In this document: in pieces, positions 1-7,059 of the stretch
Numbering within the stretch: the stretch's first letter is position 1
Layout: each line of letters begins with the position of its first letter
Assembly (NCBI GenBank): GCA_002414905.1
Contig: DIAY01000041.1
Coordinates: 1-22,375 of the forward strand
DNA length: 22,375 nt
DNA from: Holophagales bacterium UBA5066
Lineage (GTDB): Bacteria; Acidobacteriota; Thermoanaerobaculia; UBA5066
Reading direction: 5' to 3'
The notes under the pieces: model-generated
What the model saw: only the letters and a program-made list of their open reading frames with translations
Databases searched by the model: none
What the model was told of the DNA's origin: nothing
Position numbers and translations under genes: made by a program

Positions 1-2021
1 TAGGGCCGGCGCCGGACCGCTTCGGTCAGCTGCCCCCCCTCGTCGTACCCGATGTAGCCGGGGGGCGCGCCGATCATCCGGGAGACCGTGTGCTTTTCCT
101 GGTACTCGGACATGTCGAGCCGCACCATCGCGCTCTCGTCGTCGAAGAGCTGCTCGGCGAGGGCGCGCGCGAGCTCGGTCTTGCCGACACCGGTCGGGCC
201 GAGGAAGAGGAACGAGCCGATCGGCTTCTTCGGGTCGTTCATGCCGGCCCGGGCGCGGCGAACGGCGGCGGCGACGGCCGAGACCGCCTCGTCCTGTCCG
301 ATCACGCGGAGTCTCAGCCGTTCCTCCATCGCGAGGAGCTTCTTCGTCTCCCCCTCGACCATCTTCGAGACGGGGATGCCCGTCCAGCGCGAGACGATGG
401 CCGCGATGTCCTCCTCCCCGACCTTCTCGCGGAGGAACCCGCCGCCCTCCTGCAGCTCCTCGAGCCTGGCCGTCGCGAGGGCGAGGTCACGGTCCAGCTG
501 GTTGAGGACGCCGTAGCGAAGCTCGGCCGCCCGGCTCAGGTCTCCCTGGCGTTCGGCCCGTTCCGCGTCGGCCTTCCCGTCCTCGATCCGCTTCTTCAGG
601 TCGCGGATCGTCCCGATGGCGTCCTTCTCGTTCTTCCAGACCGCCTTCATCGAGAGGGACTTCTCGCGCAGCTCCGAGAGCGACCTCTCGATGACGTCGA
701 GGCGCTCGCGGGCGCGAAGGGAGTCGTCCTTCTCGAGCGCCTTCTTCTCGATCTCGGCCTGGAGCATCTTCCGCTCCACCTCGTCGATCTCCGTCGGGAG
801 AGAGTCGATCTCCATCTTCAGGCGCGACGCCGCCTCGTCGACGAGGTCAATCGCCTTGTCGGGGAGGAAGCGGTCGGTGATGTAGCGGTTCGAGAGGACG
901 GCGGCGGCGACGAGGGCGGCGTCCGTGATCTTCACGCCGTGGTGGACCTCGTAGCGTTCCTGCAGGCCGCGCAGGATGGAAATCGTGTCCGCAACCGACG
1001 GCTCGCCGACGAGGACGGGCTGGAACCGTCTCTCGAGGGCGGGGTCCTTCTCGATGTGCTTCCTGTATTCGCCGAGCGTCGTCGCGCCGATGGCACGCAG
1101 CTCGCCTCGCGCCAGGGCCGGCTTCAGCATGTTCCCCGCGTCCATCGCCCCCTCGGCGGCGCCGGCGCCGACGAGCGTGTGGAGCTCGTCGATGAAGAGG
1201 ACGACCTTCCCGTTCGACTCCTCGACCTCCTTGACGACCGCCTTGAGCCGCTCTTCGAACTCGCCGCGGAATTTTGCCCCGGCCACCATCGCGCCGAGAT
1301 CCAGCGCGACGACCTGCTTGTCCTTGAGGCTCTCGGGGACGTCTCCGGAGGCGATGCGCCGCGCGAGTCCGTCGACGACGGCGGTCTTGCCGACGCCCGG
1401 GTCGCCGATGAGGACGGGGTTGTTCTTCGTCCGGCGCGTGAGGACCTGCATCACGCGGCGGATCTCGTCGTCGCGCCCGATCACCGGATCGAGCTTTCCG
1501 CGCCGGGCCAGCTCGGTGAGGTCTCGGGCATAACGCTTCAGCGCCTGGTACTTCCCCTCGGCGTTCGGGTCGTCGACGCGGGCGCTCCCGCGGACCTCCT
1601 TCAGCGCAGCCAGGATCGACGCCTCCGAGGCGCCGTGCCGCTTCAGGACCTCGGCGGCCTTCGAGCGCCCGTCCCGCAGGAGCGCGAGGAGGAGGTGCTC
1701 CAGGGCGACGTACTCGTCGCGGAACTCGTGGGCCACCTCCTCGGCCCGATCGAGGATCTTCACGAACGACGGGGAAAAGCGTGTCTCCACTCCCGTCCCC
1801 TGGGCCTTCGGAAGCCGGCCGACGAGGGTCGCCAGCTCGGCCGAGATGAGGCCGATGGGAACGCCGACGCGCGTCAGGAGCGGGACTCCGACCGAGGCGT
1901 CCGCGACGAGTGCGGCAGCCAGATGCTCCGGCGTCACCTCGGGGTGTCCCGAGGATCGCGCTTCTCGCATGATGAGCTGAAGCAGCTCCTGGACTTTGAG
2001 GGTGTATCGGTCGGAGTTCAT
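1..2021 (-). CDS. clpB: ClpB disaggregase, C-terminus cut off by the window edge
   Basis: This is a Hsp100 AAA+ chaperone that, with DnaK, threads aggregated proteins through a hexameric pore in the cytoplasm. I translated 673 residues from the ATG at 2021 to the left edge. The family is usually about 860 residues, so roughly the last 190 (rest of the second AAA+ domain) lie outside. Visible in order: the N-terminal Clp repeat domain (about 1-145), first Walker A GDPGVGKT (206-213), Walker B VVLFIDE (273-279), a long charged coiled-coil middle domain (about 400-525, which separates ClpB from ClpA and ClpC), and second Walker A GPTGVGKT (608-615). It ends in LTEAVRRRP, just before the second Walker B. 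A GGAGG at 2030-2034 lies 8 nt before the ATG. A long plus-strand open frame over the gene is its antisense shadow. Identity is certain; only the missing end cannot be judged. Confidence 0.97.
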   Translation of the reverse strand, partial: MNSDRYTLKVQELLQLIMREARSSGHPEVTPEHLAAALVADASVGVPLLTRVGVPIGLISAELATLVGRLPKAQGTGVETRFSPSFVKILDRAEEVAHEFRDEYVALEHLLLALLRDGRSKAAEVLKRHGASEASILAALKEVRGSARVDDPNAEGKYQALKRYARDLTELARRGKLDPVIGRDDEIRRVMQVLTRRTKNNPVLIGDPGVGKTAVVDGLARRIASGDVPESLKDKQVVALDLGAMVAGAKFRGEFEERLKAVVKEVEESNGKVVLFIDELHTLVGAGAAEGAMDAGNMLKPALARGELRAIGATTLGEYRKHIEKDPALERRFQPVLVGEPSVADTISILRGLQERYEVHHGVKITDAALVAAAVLSNRYITDRFLPDKAIDLVDEAASRLKMEIDSLPTEIDEVERKMLQAEIEKKALEKDDSLRARERLDVIERSLSELREKSLSMKAVWKNEKDAIGTIRDLKKRIEDGKADAERAERQGDLSRAAELRYGVLNQLDRDLALATARLEELQEGGGFLREKVGEEDIAAIVSRWTGIPVSKMVEGETKKLLAMEERLRLRVIGQDEAVSAVAAAVRRARAGMNDPKKPIGSFLFLGPTGVGKTELARALAEQLFDDESAMVRLDMSEYQEKHTVSRMIGAPPGYIGYDEGGQLTEAVRRRP

Positions 2022-2042
2022 GGTGCCAACCTCCGCCGGAGA

Positions 2043-2071
2043 ATTGTGGTATCTGCGTGTGCTCTTGTCAA
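2043..2071 (-). promoter_or_regulatory. sigma70-like promoter of clpB
   Basis: On the minus strand a perfect -35 hexamer TTGACA (2071-2066) is followed after 17 bp by CACAAT (2048-2043) as -10. Transcription would start near 2036, giving a very short leader that begins just before the GGAGG ribosome site. The -35 is consensus and the -10 matches in four of six positions. I see no CIRCE element and no full HspR-type repeat, so heat-shock control is not shown by sequence. The placement is inferred from hexamers and spacing only. Confidence 0.55.
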
Positions 2072-2078
2072 GTTCTAT

Positions 2079-2097
2079 CCTACACTCGCAATGTAAG
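2079..2097. promoter_or_regulatory. small inverted repeat upstream of the clpB -35 (possible operator)
   Basis: CCTACA and TGTAAG are arranged as an inverted repeat around a 7-nt spacer (five of six positions complementary). The centre is about 20 bp upstream of the clpB -35, where an activator or repressor dimer could bind. It matches neither CIRCE nor the HAIR consensus. It could equally be chance, since 5-bp half-sites are short. Confidence 0.25.
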
Positions 2098-2112
2098 TAT
2101 GGCCCTGTCCGG

Positions 2113-2157
2113 AGCCTCTCACCCGTTCGGGGGATGCCAAGCCCTCGGGTAGAGGCT
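2113..2157 (+). other. 12-bp-stem hairpin in the leader of the 81-aa gene
   Basis: AGCCTCT (2113-2119) pairs perfectly with AGAGGCT (2151-2157). After a single bulged C at 2120, ACCCG (2121-2125) pairs with CGGGT (2146-2150). The result is a 12-bp stem with a 20-nt loop, ending 13 nt before the ATG at 2171. No T-run follows, so it does not look like a normal intrinsic terminator. It may be a structured 5' leader element or a chance fold. Confidence 0.35.
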
Positions 2158-2170
2158 AGCTTCCGTTCGT

Positions 2171-2416
2171 ATGATCCTGGTCCGAAACCGAAACGGCACC
2201 CTCTACTTCCTCGCCCGGGAGGGTGGAGACGCGCTCGGCGCACTGCGGAAGGCCTATCCGGGGCGACCGCTGGCCGTCCTCGAGAGCGGAGAGGGCCTTT
2301 CGATCCTCCGCGTCGGCGACCCGAAACCGGAGGTCGCCGGCGAGGCCCGTGAGGCGCTCGCAATCGTGAGCCTCGTCCTACCTCCGGCTCCGGTGGCCTT
2401 TTCCTTTCGCGGCTAG
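2171..2416 (+). CDS. hypothetical 81-aa protein
   Basis: I do not recognise this protein. It starts at ATG 2171 with an in-frame stop at 2150-2152 and no closer upstream start, and ends in TAG. Codon use favours G or C in the third position like its neighbours, which supports real coding. The protein has no membrane segment, signal peptide or cysteine. Its first 50 residues read as short strand-helix-strand blocks (MILVRNRNGTLYFL, then GDALGALRKAY, then PLAVLES and LSILRVG), and the C-terminus is hydrophobic and Pro/Ala rich. There is no clear Shine-Dalgarno, which weakens the call. It is divergent from clpB and convergent with the MBL-fold gene, whose stop lies 10 nt away; a weak GGAGG/CCTCC pairing (2419-2438) is in that gap. 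No function is assigned. Confidence 0.5.
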   Translation: MILVRNRNGTLYFLAREGGDALGALRKAYPGRPLAVLESGEGLSILRVGDPKPEVAGEAREALAIVSLVLPPAPVAFSFRG

Positions 2417-2426
2417 CAGGAGGGCG

Positions 2427-3323
2427 TCACTCTCCTCCAGACAGCAGCCCGCGGAGGCGGGCGTGTTCGGCCTTGAGGCTCGAGTCGAGGATCGAGGGGA
2501 GGCGCCAGTCCCGATGCGTTCGGACGAGGCTCTTGCGGATGGACACGAGGTCCCGGGCACTGAGACCTGACCGGAACGCGAAAGGCCGGACCGCTTCCTC
2601 CAGCGCCCCGAGGTACTCGGACATCCGGTCGATGAGCTCCGCGGTGCCGGGTTCCCCGTAGCCGGGGTAGACGACGCGTGGGCCGAGTCGTCTCAGCCCC
2701 GCGAGAGTCCTCCTCCAGGCGCCGAGATCCGAGCCCCCGGTCACGGGGTGGATCCGGTTCCAGACGAGCCCGCCGGCGAACAGTTCGCCCGTCTCGGGCA
2801 CGAAGACGACCGTGCTGGGCGGGGCCCCGGCCTCACCCGCCTCGAAGAGTCGGAGGGTGTACCCCTCGAAGCCGAGGTTCAGGCTTCCGGTGAAGGTGTT
2901 CGTGACGCGAGGCGGCGTCCGCGGTAGGAGGGCGAAAGGGATGCCCGCCCGCAGGAGCCGCTCCCTCTCGCCCGGGAAGGCCGTCTCGAGCGTGGACGCC
3001 GTCGAGCGCGCGGCCCAGACGCGCGTTCCGGGCGCCGCGAGTGCAACGAGGCCCCAGCTGAGCTCGGGCTGTCCCCCGGTCAGGATGGCCGCGCCGAGCG
3101 GAAGGGCCGCGGCCGCGCGCATCGCGGCCCTGAGCGCTTCGGCCTCCGGTGTGAGGAACGGAGCATCAACGAGAACGCTCCCTCGTTCCGTCCGGAACCA
3201 GTAGGCGCTCGCGAACCGGGAGGATTCCGAGCCCGCGAACGAGCGAACCGTGGGCCCGGCCGCGGTGGCGAGAGAAGACACGGCGACCGTCGAGAGGAGA
3301 AGAAGGAAGCGAGGAAGACGCAT
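2427..3323 (-). CDS. exported MBL-fold protein lacking the metal-binding residues
   Basis: This is a 298-residue protein starting at the ATG at 3323. It opens with a signal peptide: MRLPR, then a hydrophobic stretch to about residue 20 and a likely cut after ATA or TAA. The body follows the metallo-beta-lactamase fold: WFRTERGSVLVDAP (about 42-55), the AILTxxxPxxxWG block (79-91), RVWA (101-104), ETGELFAGGLVWN (177-189) and VVYPGYGEPG (217-226). The usual zinc ligands are replaced: the THxHxDH block reads TGGQPEL, the Asp of LFAGD is Gly, and the His of PGHG is Tyr. It is therefore probably a non-catalytic, periplasmic relative, perhaps ligand-binding; substrate and role are unknown. An open frame continues upstream to 3626 but overlaps truA and would bury the signal peptide. 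It is divergent from truA with 51 bp between starts. Confidence 0.8.
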   Translation of the reverse strand: MRLPRFLLLLSTVAVSSLATAAGPTVRSFAGSESSRFASAYWFRTERGSVLVDAPFLTPEAEALRAAMRAAAALPLGAAILTGGQPELSWGLVALAAPGTRVWAARSTASTLETAFPGERERLLRAGIPFALLPRTPPRVTNTFTGSLNLGFEGYTLRLFEAGEAGAPPSTVVFVPETGELFAGGLVWNRIHPVTGGSDLGAWRRTLAGLRRLGPRVVYPGYGEPGTAELIDRMSEYLGALEEAVRPFAFRSGLSARDLVSIRKSLVRTHRDWRLPSILDSSLKAEHARLRGLLSGGE

Positions 3324-3374
3324 TCGGCTACCGCCGTCCAAGAATACCGCGACGGGGACCTCTATGATCGAAGG

Positions 3375-4166
3375 GTGACGAGGGGCGATGCACCGGGAGC
3401 CGGGCCGGATCCGGCCGGCAGGAGGCTCCGGCTCGATCTCGCCTATCTCGGTACGTTCTTCGAGGGCTGGCAGGCACAGGAGACCGTCCGGGACGGTGGC
3501 GCGGCGCCCCGGACGGTGCAGGCGACGCTGGAGGAAGTCCTCTCCCGGATGCACGGTCGGCCGATGCGGGTCCAGGCCGCGAGCCGGACCGATTCCGGTG
3601 TCCACGCGGACGGGCAGGTGGCCCACCTCGATATCCCGCAGGGCGCCCCGGTCATCCCGGCCGAGGGTCTCCGGCGTGGCCTGAACGCGCTCCTTCCCTG
3701 GGACCTCCGCGTCGCCGCGGCCGAGGAGATCCGCTCACCCTGGCATGCCCGGTTCGACGCCCTGGGCAAGCGCTACGTCTACCGCCTTCGACGCGGCACC
3801 TTCCTTCCTCCCTTCGAAGGCCTCCGCGAGACGCTCACCTCGCCCCGGCTCGACGTGGGTGCGATGCGCCTGGCGGCCGGGCGCCTCGCCGGACGAAATG
3901 ACTTTGCGCCCTTCAGCCTCGTGGGCTCGCCCCGAAAGACGACAGTCCGGACTCTCGTTCGACTCGATGTCGAGGAAGAGGGGCCTCTCGTGGTCGTCAC
4001 CGCGGTCGGGAACGGCTTCCTTCGCGGGATGGTGCGCCGCCTCGTCGGCACCCTCCTCGAAGCCGGGCTGGGCCGGATCGACCCGGAGGCCGCGCGGGAG
4101 CGACCGGGCCCCACCGCACCCGCCCGGGGGCTCACGCTCGCCAACGTGTTCTATCCGGCAGGGTAA
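3375..4166 (+). CDS. truA: tRNA pseudouridine(38-40) synthase TruA
   Basis: TruA converts uridines 38-40 of the tRNA anticodon arm to pseudouridine in the cytoplasm. The 263-residue product has the motif ASRTDSGVHA (69-78) with the catalytic Asp at 73, the substrate-side KRYVYRL (132-138), and the C-terminal GFLRGMVRRLVGTLLEAG block. The GTG at 3375 was chosen because it leaves a short Pro/Gly-rich tail before the first strand (LRLDLAYLGTFFEGWQ); a GAAGG sits immediately upstream but is very close. A few extra residues (ETVRDGGAAP) lie between the GWQ and RTVQ motifs. It heads the plus-strand run towards uppS and ends one base before the next ATG. The identity is secure; the exact start is less so. 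Confidence 0.95.
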   Translation: MTRGDAPGAGPDPAGRRLRLDLAYLGTFFEGWQAQETVRDGGAAPRTVQATLEEVLSRMHGRPMRVQAASRTDSGVHADGQVAHLDIPQGAPVIPAEGLRRGLNALLPWDLRVAAAEEIRSPWHARFDALGKRYVYRLRRGTFLPPFEGLRETLTSPRLDVGAMRLAAGRLAGRNDFAPFSLVGSPRKTTVRTLVRLDVEEEGPLVVVTAVGNGFLRGMVRRLVGTLLEAGLGRIDPEAARERPGPTAPARGLTLANVFYPAG

Positions 4167-4167
4167 G

Positions 4168-4218
4168 ATGAAAATTTCAGCCGGTCCGGGCGACGCCTGG
4201 CCGGCCCTCTGCGAATGA
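4168..4218 (+). CDS. possible 16-codon coupling ORF between truA and uppS
   Basis: An ATG lies one base after the truA TAA and opens a 16-codon frame (MKISAGPGDAWPALCE) whose TGA overlaps the uppS ATG as ATGA. A GCAGGG a few bases before its ATG could serve as a weak ribosome site, while uppS itself has no visible Shine-Dalgarno. The arrangement would hand ribosomes from truA to uppS by re-initiation. The product need not have a function. The frame is short enough to arise by chance, so confidence is low. Confidence 0.3.
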   Translation: MKISAGPGDAWPALCE

Positions 4219-5033
4219 TCGACAAGAATCTCGTCGCCGCGCCCGGCTCTTCCGACCGCGCCCTCCTGGACGCGCTGGACCTGACCCGGCTCCCCAGACA
4301 CGTCGCCGTCATCATGGACGGCAACGGAAGGTGGGCGAAGCAGCGCCACCTCCCGCGCGTGGAAGGGCACCGTGCGGGGGCCGCGGCCGTGCGGGATACC
4401 GTCGAGACCGCCGCGCACCTTCAGTTCGACGCCCTCACGCTCTACGCCTTCTCGACGGAAAACTGGAAGAGACCCAAGACCGAGGTCTCGACTCTCTTCA
4501 CGCTCCTCAAGGAATACCTGCGCAAAGAGCTGCGGACCCTGGCCGAAAACGACATCCGCTTCCGGGTCGTGGGGCGGGCCGAGGGCCTCGACGGATCTGT
4601 CCGGGCGGCCCTGGACCTGGCCCTCGAGGCGACGGCCGGCTGCCGGGGAATGATCTTCAGCGTCGCGCTGAATTATTCGGGGCGAGCCGAGATCACCGAC
4701 GCCGCGCGGAGCCTGGCCCGCGAGGCCGCCGCGGGCCGCCTCGACCCCGAGTCGATCGACGAGGACGCCTTCTCGCAGCGTCTCTACACGCGCGGCCTTC
4801 CCGACCCCGATCTTCTGATCCGGACGAGCGGCGAGCTGCGGATCTCGAACTTCCTCCTCTGGCAGATCGCCTACGCGGAGATCCACGTCACTCCCGTCCT
4901 CTGGCCCGACTTCCGCCGTCGCCACTTCCTGGAAGCCCTCGTCGACTACCAGCGCCGCGAGCGGCGCTACGGAGGCGTGTCCGAAGCCGACGAGGCGGGA
5001 GCTCCGCCCGCTCCCGCGGTGCTCAAAGCGTGA
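4215..5033 (+). CDS. uppS: undecaprenyl diphosphate synthase (cis-prenyltransferase)
   Basis: UppS condenses isopentenyl diphosphate onto farnesyl diphosphate to make the C55 carrier lipid for peptidoglycan and other envelope polymers. The 272-residue protein has the signature HVAVIMDGNGRWA (29-41) with the catalytic Asp at 35, the TLYAFSTENWKRP block (75-87), the diphosphate-binding RTSGELRISNFLLWQ (203-217) and the VLWPDF end motif (228-233). About 25 residues precede the first motif and a Pro/Ala-rich tail follows Arg251; both are slightly longer than in E. coli. ATG 4215 is the only ATG/GTG in frame after the truA stop. Its stop overlaps the cdsA GTG. Its product feeds the cell-wall genes of the downstream cluster. 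Confidence 0.97.
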   Translation: MIDKNLVAAPGSSDRALLDALDLTRLPRHVAVIMDGNGRWAKQRHLPRVEGHRAGAAAVRDTVETAAHLQFDALTLYAFSTENWKRPKTEVSTLFTLLKEYLRKELRTLAENDIRFRVVGRAEGLDGSVRAALDLALEATAGCRGMIFSVALNYSGRAEITDAARSLAREAAAGRLDPESIDEDAFSQRLYTRGLPDPDLLIRTSGELRISNFLLWQIAYAEIHVTPVLWPDFRRRHFLEALVDYQRRERRYGGVSEADEAGAPPAPAVLKA

Positions 5034-5851
5034 AGCGGACCCGCGAGCTGACGGCGGCGGTCCTGATGCCGCTCGTCCTCTCTCTCCTCGTCTGGGGACC
5101 GCTCTGGAGCTGGACGCTTCTCGTCGGCCTCACCTGCGGTGCGGCCCTGTGGGAGTTCCACGGTCTCGTCACCGCATCGGGCTGGATGGCGCCGCGATAC
5201 CTGAGCTTCGTCCTCTTCGCCGCGATCCTCGCCGGCGCGTTCCTCGGCTCGGCGCCCCTGCTCGTCGCGGCGGCGGGTGCGAGTCTCGTCGTCCTCCCGA
5301 CGGCCGTCCTTTTCGCCGCGCCGAAGGAGCCCGTCTGGCTCGGTTCGGCCGCCGCGACGTCGTTCGCGACGCTCTACGTCGGCGCCGGAGGCGCGGCGAT
5401 CATCGCGCTCAGGGGTCTCGGCTGGGAGACGGTCGTCTTTCTCCTCGGAATCGTCTGGGCCGGCGACTCGGCCGCGTACTACGTCGGCTCGAGGCTCGGG
5501 AAGCGCCGGCTCGCCCCGGTCGTCAGCCCGAAGAAGAGCTGGGAAGGCTTCTGGGGACAGGTCGCCGCCGGGGCCGTCTTCGGGGCGATCCTCGCGACCC
5601 TGCTCCCGCGGGTCCCCGGGTCGCCGGCGGTCGCGGCCGGAGCGGGCGCCCTCCTCGGCGCCGTCATGTCCGTCGTCGCCGTGGTCGGCGACCTGGTGGA
5701 GTCGACCTTCAAGAGGAGCTGCGCGGTGAAGGATTCCGGGGGGTTGCTTCCGGGCCACGGCGGTCTCCTTGACCGCCTCGACTCACTCCTCTACGCCTCG
5801 CCCGTTCTCTACGGAATCCTGGCTCTCCTCCCGGAGCTTCGCCCTCGATGA
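5030..5851 (+). CDS. cdsA: phosphatidate cytidylyltransferase (CDP-diglyceride synthase)
   Basis: CdsA makes CDP-diacylglycerol from CTP and phosphatidic acid in the inner membrane, the branch point for phospholipids. The 273-residue product is a multi-pass membrane protein, with hydrophobic segments from about residue 8 to 220. It carries the family signature at 225-251: STFKR, KDSGG, PGHGG and DRLD in the correct spacing. An earlier conserved block is IVWAGDSAAYYVGSRLGKR (141-159). The GTG at 5030 overlaps the uppS stop (GTGA) and leaves a short KRTRE n-region before the first helix. The open frame continues far upstream but there overlaps uppS and has no homologous content. Its TGA overlaps the dxr ATG, so translation is probably coupled. 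Confidence 0.96.
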   Translation: MKRTRELTAAVLMPLVLSLLVWGPLWSWTLLVGLTCGAALWEFHGLVTASGWMAPRYLSFVLFAAILAGAFLGSAPLLVAAAGASLVVLPTAVLFAAPKEPVWLGSAAATSFATLYVGAGGAAIIALRGLGWETVVFLLGIVWAGDSAAYYVGSRLGKRRLAPVVSPKKSWEGFWGQVAAGAVFGAILATLLPRVPGSPAVAAGAGALLGAVMSVVAVVGDLVESTFKRSCAVKDSGGLLPGHGGLLDRLDSLLYASPVLYGILALLPELRPR

Positions 5852-7047
5852 GCTCTCCGCGCAACGTCGCCCTTCTCGGTGCCACCGGCTCGATCGGCCG
5901 GTCGGCGCTGTCGGTCTTCGAGGCCTTTCCCGAAAGGTTCCGCGTGGTCTCGATGTCCGCCGGATCGAACCTCGAGGCGCTTCTCCCCGCCATCGCGCGC
6001 TTCCGTCCCTCGGTCGTGTCGGTCCGGGAGCGCGAAGGCGCGGACCGGCTCCGCCGGGAGTTCCCGGGCCTTCGCGTCGGCTACGGCGAGCAGGGGATCA
6101 CCGACGTCGCGACCCTTCCCGAGGCCGACGTCGTTCTCGGCGGCGTCGTCGGCGCGGCGGGGCTCCCGCCGGCGTACGAGGCGGTGAAGCTCGGCAAGAC
6201 GCTCGCCCTGGCGAACAAGGAGGTCCTCGTCGTCGCGGGCGAGGCCGTGATGGCGGCGGCGGCCGCCTCCGGCGCGGCGGTCCTCCCCGTCGACTCGGAG
6301 CACTGCGCCCTGCACCAGGCGCTGCGCTGCGGACGCCCGTCCGAGGTCGAGAGGCTCGTCCTCACGGCGTCCGGCGGACCGTTCCGGACGCGGCCGCTCG
6401 AGACGTTCGACGCGATCACGATCGCGGACGCGCTCGCCCACCCGACGTGGAAGATGGGACCGAAGATCACGATCGACTCGGCGACGATGATGAACAAGGG
6501 CCTCGAGGTCATCGAGGCACGCTGGCTCTTCGACGTTCCGCCCGAGCGTCTCGGCGTCGTCATCCACCCGCAGTCGATCATCCACTCGATGGTCGAGTGG
6601 GTGGACGGCTCGGTCATCGCGCAGATCTCGCCGAACGACATGCGCTTTCCGATCCTCTACGCCCTGACGTATCCGGAACGCGTCCCGACGCCGCTCCCCA
6701 AGCTCGACCTCGCCTCCCTCGGGAAGCTCGAGCTCGAGCCGCTCGACGAGAGGCGGTACCCGGCGGTGCCCCTCGCTTACGCCGCGCTTCGCGCCGGCGG
6801 AACGGCCCCGGCCGTCCTGAACGCCGCCAACGAGGTTGCCGTCGCCGCATTCCTCGAGGGGCGCATCCGCTATCAATCCCTCGTTTCCGTCGTGGAGGCG
6901 GTGCTCGCAGGGCACAGGCCTTCCCCGGCCACGTCCCTCGACGCCGTCCTCGACGCCGATCGCGAGGCGCGCCTTCGGGCCGCCGAGCTCGTCTCCCCTG
7001 GCGCGTCTCTTGCTCTATCGAGAACCGTCGCGCCGTCTCCGGCGTAG
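5848..7047 (+). CDS. dxr: 1-deoxy-D-xylulose 5-phosphate reductoisomerase
   Basis: Dxr carries out the NADPH-dependent second step of the MEP pathway, from DXP to MEP, supplying the isoprenoid units UppS uses. The 399-residue length is normal. Visible are the NADPH site GATGSIG (11-17), LANKE (121-125), the metal ligands Asp149 and Glu151 in VDSEH with Glu220 in MNKGLE, the SGGPFR loop (175-180), HPTWKMG (198-204), HPQSIIHSMVEW (240-251) and NAANEVAVAAF near residue 325. The ATG overlaps the cdsA stop as ATGA. The MEP route is therefore the likely isoprenoid source in this organism. The gene is followed after 12 bp by rseP, an order seen widely in Gram-negative bacteria (uppS-cdsA-dxr-rseP). 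Confidence 0.98.
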   Translation: MSSPRNVALLGATGSIGRSALSVFEAFPERFRVVSMSAGSNLEALLPAIARFRPSVVSVREREGADRLRREFPGLRVGYGEQGITDVATLPEADVVLGGVVGAAGLPPAYEAVKLGKTLALANKEVLVVAGEAVMAAAAASGAAVLPVDSEHCALHQALRCGRPSEVERLVLTASGGPFRTRPLETFDAITIADALAHPTWKMGPKITIDSATMMNKGLEVIEARWLFDVPPERLGVVIHPQSIIHSMVEWVDGSVIAQISPNDMRFPILYALTYPERVPTPLPKLDLASLGKLELEPLDERRYPAVPLAYAALRAGGTAPAVLNAANEVAVAAFLEGRIRYQSLVSVVEAVLAGHRPSPATSLDAVLDADREARLRAAELVSPGASLALSRTVAPSPA

Positions 7048-7059
7048 CTGAAGGACCGC

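Noticed and set aside
90..2096. Long plus-strand open frame (about 668 codons) across clpB
   Set aside because: It is antisense to an unmistakable ClpB; high GC removes stops on the opposite strand. The translation is Arg/Leu/Asp rich with no family features.
2418..2438. GGAGG/CCTCC pairing between the 81-aa gene and the MBL-fold gene as a terminator
   Set aside because: The stem is only 5 bp with a 10-nt loop and no T-run on either side; too weak to call.
2427..3626. Extended N-terminus for the MBL-fold gene
   Set aside because: The extension overlaps truA and would place about 100 residues before a clear signal peptide; the ATG at 3323 fits better.
4331..5029. Upstream extension of the cdsA frame
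   Set aside because: It lies inside uppS in another frame and has no membrane or CdsA-like content; the GTG at 5030 overlaps the uppS stop.
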